Both the position numbers and the translations under genes were made by a program. A stretch of 7,727 nt of DNA from Oscillospiraceae bacterium (lineage in GTDB: Bacteria > Bacillota > Clostridia > Oscillospirales > UBA929): the NCBI GenBank assembly GCA_031282535.1, contig JAITDM010000159.1, forward strand, positions 1 through 7,727, read 5' to 3'. Of the stretch, positions 6,325 through 7,727 are shown piece after piece. The notes below the pieces were generated by a model. That model worked only from the letters and a program-made list of their open reading frames with translations, made no database searches and was not told where the DNA came from. Positions within the stretch are counted from its first letter, which is position 1. Each line of letters opens with the position of its first letter.

Positions 6325-7353
6325 CTACACATCCAGCGTTTGAAAACCGGCGGCCTTGCGCAGGCGGTTTTGGACCGCGGCCTCCACGCCGCCGCCCTCG
6401 GGGCAGCGGGCAAAGAGCTGCCGCGCGCCCAGGGCGTCGAGCCGGCGCAGCGCGTCGAAGAGCGAACGGGCCAGCGAGAGCGGGTCGGACCGCGAACCGT
6501 AGCTCACCCGGGGAAGGCCCGCGAAATCGTCCCACTCCTCGTCAAAGCAGAGCACGGCGACGGGCCCGGACTGACGGCGGATATGCGCCGCGGCCCGGCC
6601 GGCCGGACCGCGGAGGATGGTGAGCGGCGCGCGGGGGGCGTAGTGGCGGTATTTCATACCGGGCGCGCTGGGGGTTTCGCCGTCGGCCAGCGCCCCCTGC
6701 ACCGCCGGGTCGACCATCAGATTGGGGATCACGTCGCAGAGCGACTCCTGCGTGACGCCGCCCGGCCGGAGCAGTCTCGGCGGGTGGTGCGCCACGCTCA
6801 CCACGGTGGATTCGATGCCCCACTGGCAGGGGCCGCCGTCCAATATGGCGTCGATCCGCCCCCCGAGGTCCGCCCGGACATGGTCCGCCGTCGTGGGGCT
6901 GGGCCGGCCCGCCAGGTTGGCGGAGGGAGCGGCCAGCGGCGTCCCGGCGGCCCGGATGACCGCGCGGGCGGCCGGCAGGGCGGGCAGGCGGACCGCCACG
7001 GTGGGCAGCCCGGCCGTCACCGCATCGGGCACGACGGCGCGCCGGGGCAGCACCAGGGTGAGCGGACCCGGCCAGAAGCGTTGGGCCAGTGTCAGCGCTT
7101 CCGGCGGGATCTCCTGGCACAGCGCCGTCAGGTCCTCGGGTTCGGCGATGTGCACGATGAGGGGGTTGTCGGCCGGCCGGCCCTTGGCCTCGAAGATGCG
7201 CGCCACGGCGGCCGGGTCCAGGGCGTTGGCCGCGAGGCCGTACACCGTCTCGGTGGGCATCGCGACCAGCCGGCCCGCGCGCAGCAGCCGGCCCGCGGAG
7301 GCGATGTCGTCCGGCGAAGAGGCCGTCAGAAGCATGGTGTGGATCCGGCTCAT
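6325..7353 (-). CDS. L-threonylcarbamoyladenylate synthase, long Sua5/YwlC form
   Basis: Makes threonylcarbamoyl-AMP from threonine, bicarbonate and ATP, the first step in t6A formation at A37 of ANN-decoding tRNAs, which the TsaD complex completes. The 342-residue protein has the two-domain Sua5/YwlC layout. The N-terminal YrdC domain (about 10-205) shows PTETVYGL (33-40), KGRP (57-60), RFWPGPLTLVL (92-102), PSANLAGRPSPT (143-154), and GGPCQWGIESTVV (173-185). The linker motif SAPGMKYRHYAP (229-240) leads to a C-terminal Sua5 domain ending near 335. The ATG at 7353 is preceded by AGGAGG four bases away and overlaps the prfA stop as ATGA, which suggests translational coupling. The short TsaC form lacks the second domain, so ywlC/sua5 naming suits better than tsaC. 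The product call is firm; the end is a TAG. Confidence 0.96.
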   Translation of the reverse strand: MSRIHTMLLTASSPDDIASAGRLLRAGRLVAMPTETVYGLAANALDPAAVARIFEAKGRPADNPLIVHIAEPEDLTALCQEIPPEALTLAQRFWPGPLTLVLPRRAVVPDAVTAGLPTVAVRLPALPAARAVIRAAGTPLAAPSANLAGRPSPTTADHVRADLGGRIDAILDGGPCQWGIESTVVSVAHHPPRLLRPGGVTQESLCDVIPNLMVDPAVQGALADGETPSAPGMKYRHYAPRAPLTILRGPAGRAAAHIRRQSGPVAVLCFDEEWDDFAGLPRVSYGSRSDPLSLARSLFDALRRLDALGARQLFARCPEGGGVEAAVQNRLRKAAGFQTLDV

Positions 7354-7362
7354 GTTCCCTCC
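7350..7362 (-). promoter_or_regulatory. ATGA stop-start overlap with internal ribosome binding site
   Basis: On the - strand AGGAGG (7357-7362) lies inside the last prfA codons, four bases before ATGA (7350-7353). The ATG opens the Sua5/YwlC gene and TGA closes prfA. This geometry is typical of re-initiation or coupled translation in an operon, and fixes the start of the downstream gene. Confidence 0.85.
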
Positions 7363-7727
7363 TGCGCGCGCAGTCTGTCCGCCTGGTCGGCGGTGATCAG
7401 CGCGTCCATGATCTCGTCCAGGTCGCCCGCCAGGACGGCGTCGATTTTATAGAGCGTGAGGCCGATGCGGTGGTCCGTGACGCGCCCCTGGGGGAAGTTG
7501 TAGGTGCGGATGCGTTCGGAGCGGTCCCCCGTGCCCACCTGGCTCTTGCGGTCGGAGGCGATGAGCGCCTCCTGTTCGGCCTGTTTGCGTTCGAGCAGCC
7601 GGGAGCGGAGGATCTTCATGGCCTTGTCGCGGTTTTTGTACTGGCTGCGTTCGTCCTGACACTCGACGACGAGGCCGGTCGGCAGGTGGGTGATGCGGAT
7701 GGCGCTCTCGGTCTTGTTGACGTGCTG
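7350..7727 (-). CDS. prfA: Peptide chain release factor 1 (C-terminal part, N-terminus beyond the window)
   Basis: Recognises UAA and UAG in the ribosomal A site and triggers peptidyl-tRNA hydrolysis. The visible 125 residues are the C-terminal third of a protein usually about 355-360 long. The first visible residues, QHVNKTESAIRITH, directly follow the two glycines of the universal GGQ catalytic motif in RF1, so the edge cuts that motif and the first codon should be its glutamine. Next come LPTGLVVECQDERSQ, then SQVGTGDRSERIRTYNFP and QGRVTDHRIGLTLYKID, then DLDEIMDALITADQ. The RTYNFPQGRVTDHR stretch favours RF1 over RF2. The codon-recognition PxT motif is out of view. The ATG inside at 7619 is not the start, since homology runs unbroken to the edge. 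The TGA stop overlaps the next gene's ATG. Confidence 0.96.
   Translation of the reverse strand, partial: QHVNKTESAIRITHLPTGLVVECQDERSQYKNRDKAMKILRSRLLERKQAEQEALIASDRKSQVGTGDRSERIRTYNFPQGRVTDHRIGLTLYKIDAVLAGDLDEIMDALITADQADRLRAQEGT

Noticed and set aside
6340..7452. A 370-codon open frame on the + strand, antisense to the Sua5/YwlC gene and the end of prfA
   Set aside because: It crosses two genes with clear homology on the other strand and encodes low-complexity Gly/Arg/Ala-rich sequence with no recognisable domain.

Overview
The window is very GC-rich (by eye close to 70% in coding sequence) and reads as a chromosomal segment from a high-GC Firmicute, most likely a clostridial (Oscillospiraceae-like) gut-type bacterium. 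This rests on three things: an SLH-anchored surface protein with NEAT and FIVAR domains, strong AGGAGG-type ribosome binding sites, and a housekeeping cluster of Firmicutes-type proteins. The taxonomic placement is inference; no rRNA or other strong marker is present.

Left half (2-4057, + strand): the 3' part of one very large gene for a cell-wall-associated modular protein. The frame is open to the left edge, so the signal peptide and true start are missing. The visible 1351 residues hold five NEAT-like (heme/hemoprotein-binding) modules, three alanine-rich FIVAR-like helical modules, a proline-rich linker made of tandem 18-bp repeats, an unnamed beta-rich module, and three C-terminal SLH domains for binding secondary cell-wall polymer. 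Only the second NEAT module keeps a full YxxxY heme-ligand motif.

Middle (4058-4172): a 115-bp gap between convergent genes. It holds a long, almost perfect hairpin (4083-4124), likely a bidirectional terminator, and an abrupt AT-rich patch with short direct repeats. The patch runs into the end of the neighbouring gene and supplies its last codons and stop.

Right half (4173-7727, - strand): a housekeeping cluster transcribed right to left: prfA (release factor 1, N-terminal part off the window), the gene for long-form L-threonylcarbamoyladenylate synthase (Sua5/YwlC), coaE (dephospho-CoA kinase) and an M18-family metallo-aminopeptidase. prfA and the Sua5 gene overlap by ATGA. coaE follows after 117 bp that contain a near-perfect 14-bp tandem repeat. 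The aminopeptidase gene follows coaE after 34 bp. The cluster serves translation fidelity and termination (RF1, t6A37 synthesis), coenzyme A completion and peptide turnover. Nothing links it functionally to the surface protein, which converges on it.

I saw no RNA genes, CRISPR arrays, insertion sequences or phage genes. Long antisense frames over the GC-rich genes look like composition artefacts. No clearly new biological system is visible; the most unusual object is the multi-NEAT/FIVAR/SLH protein.
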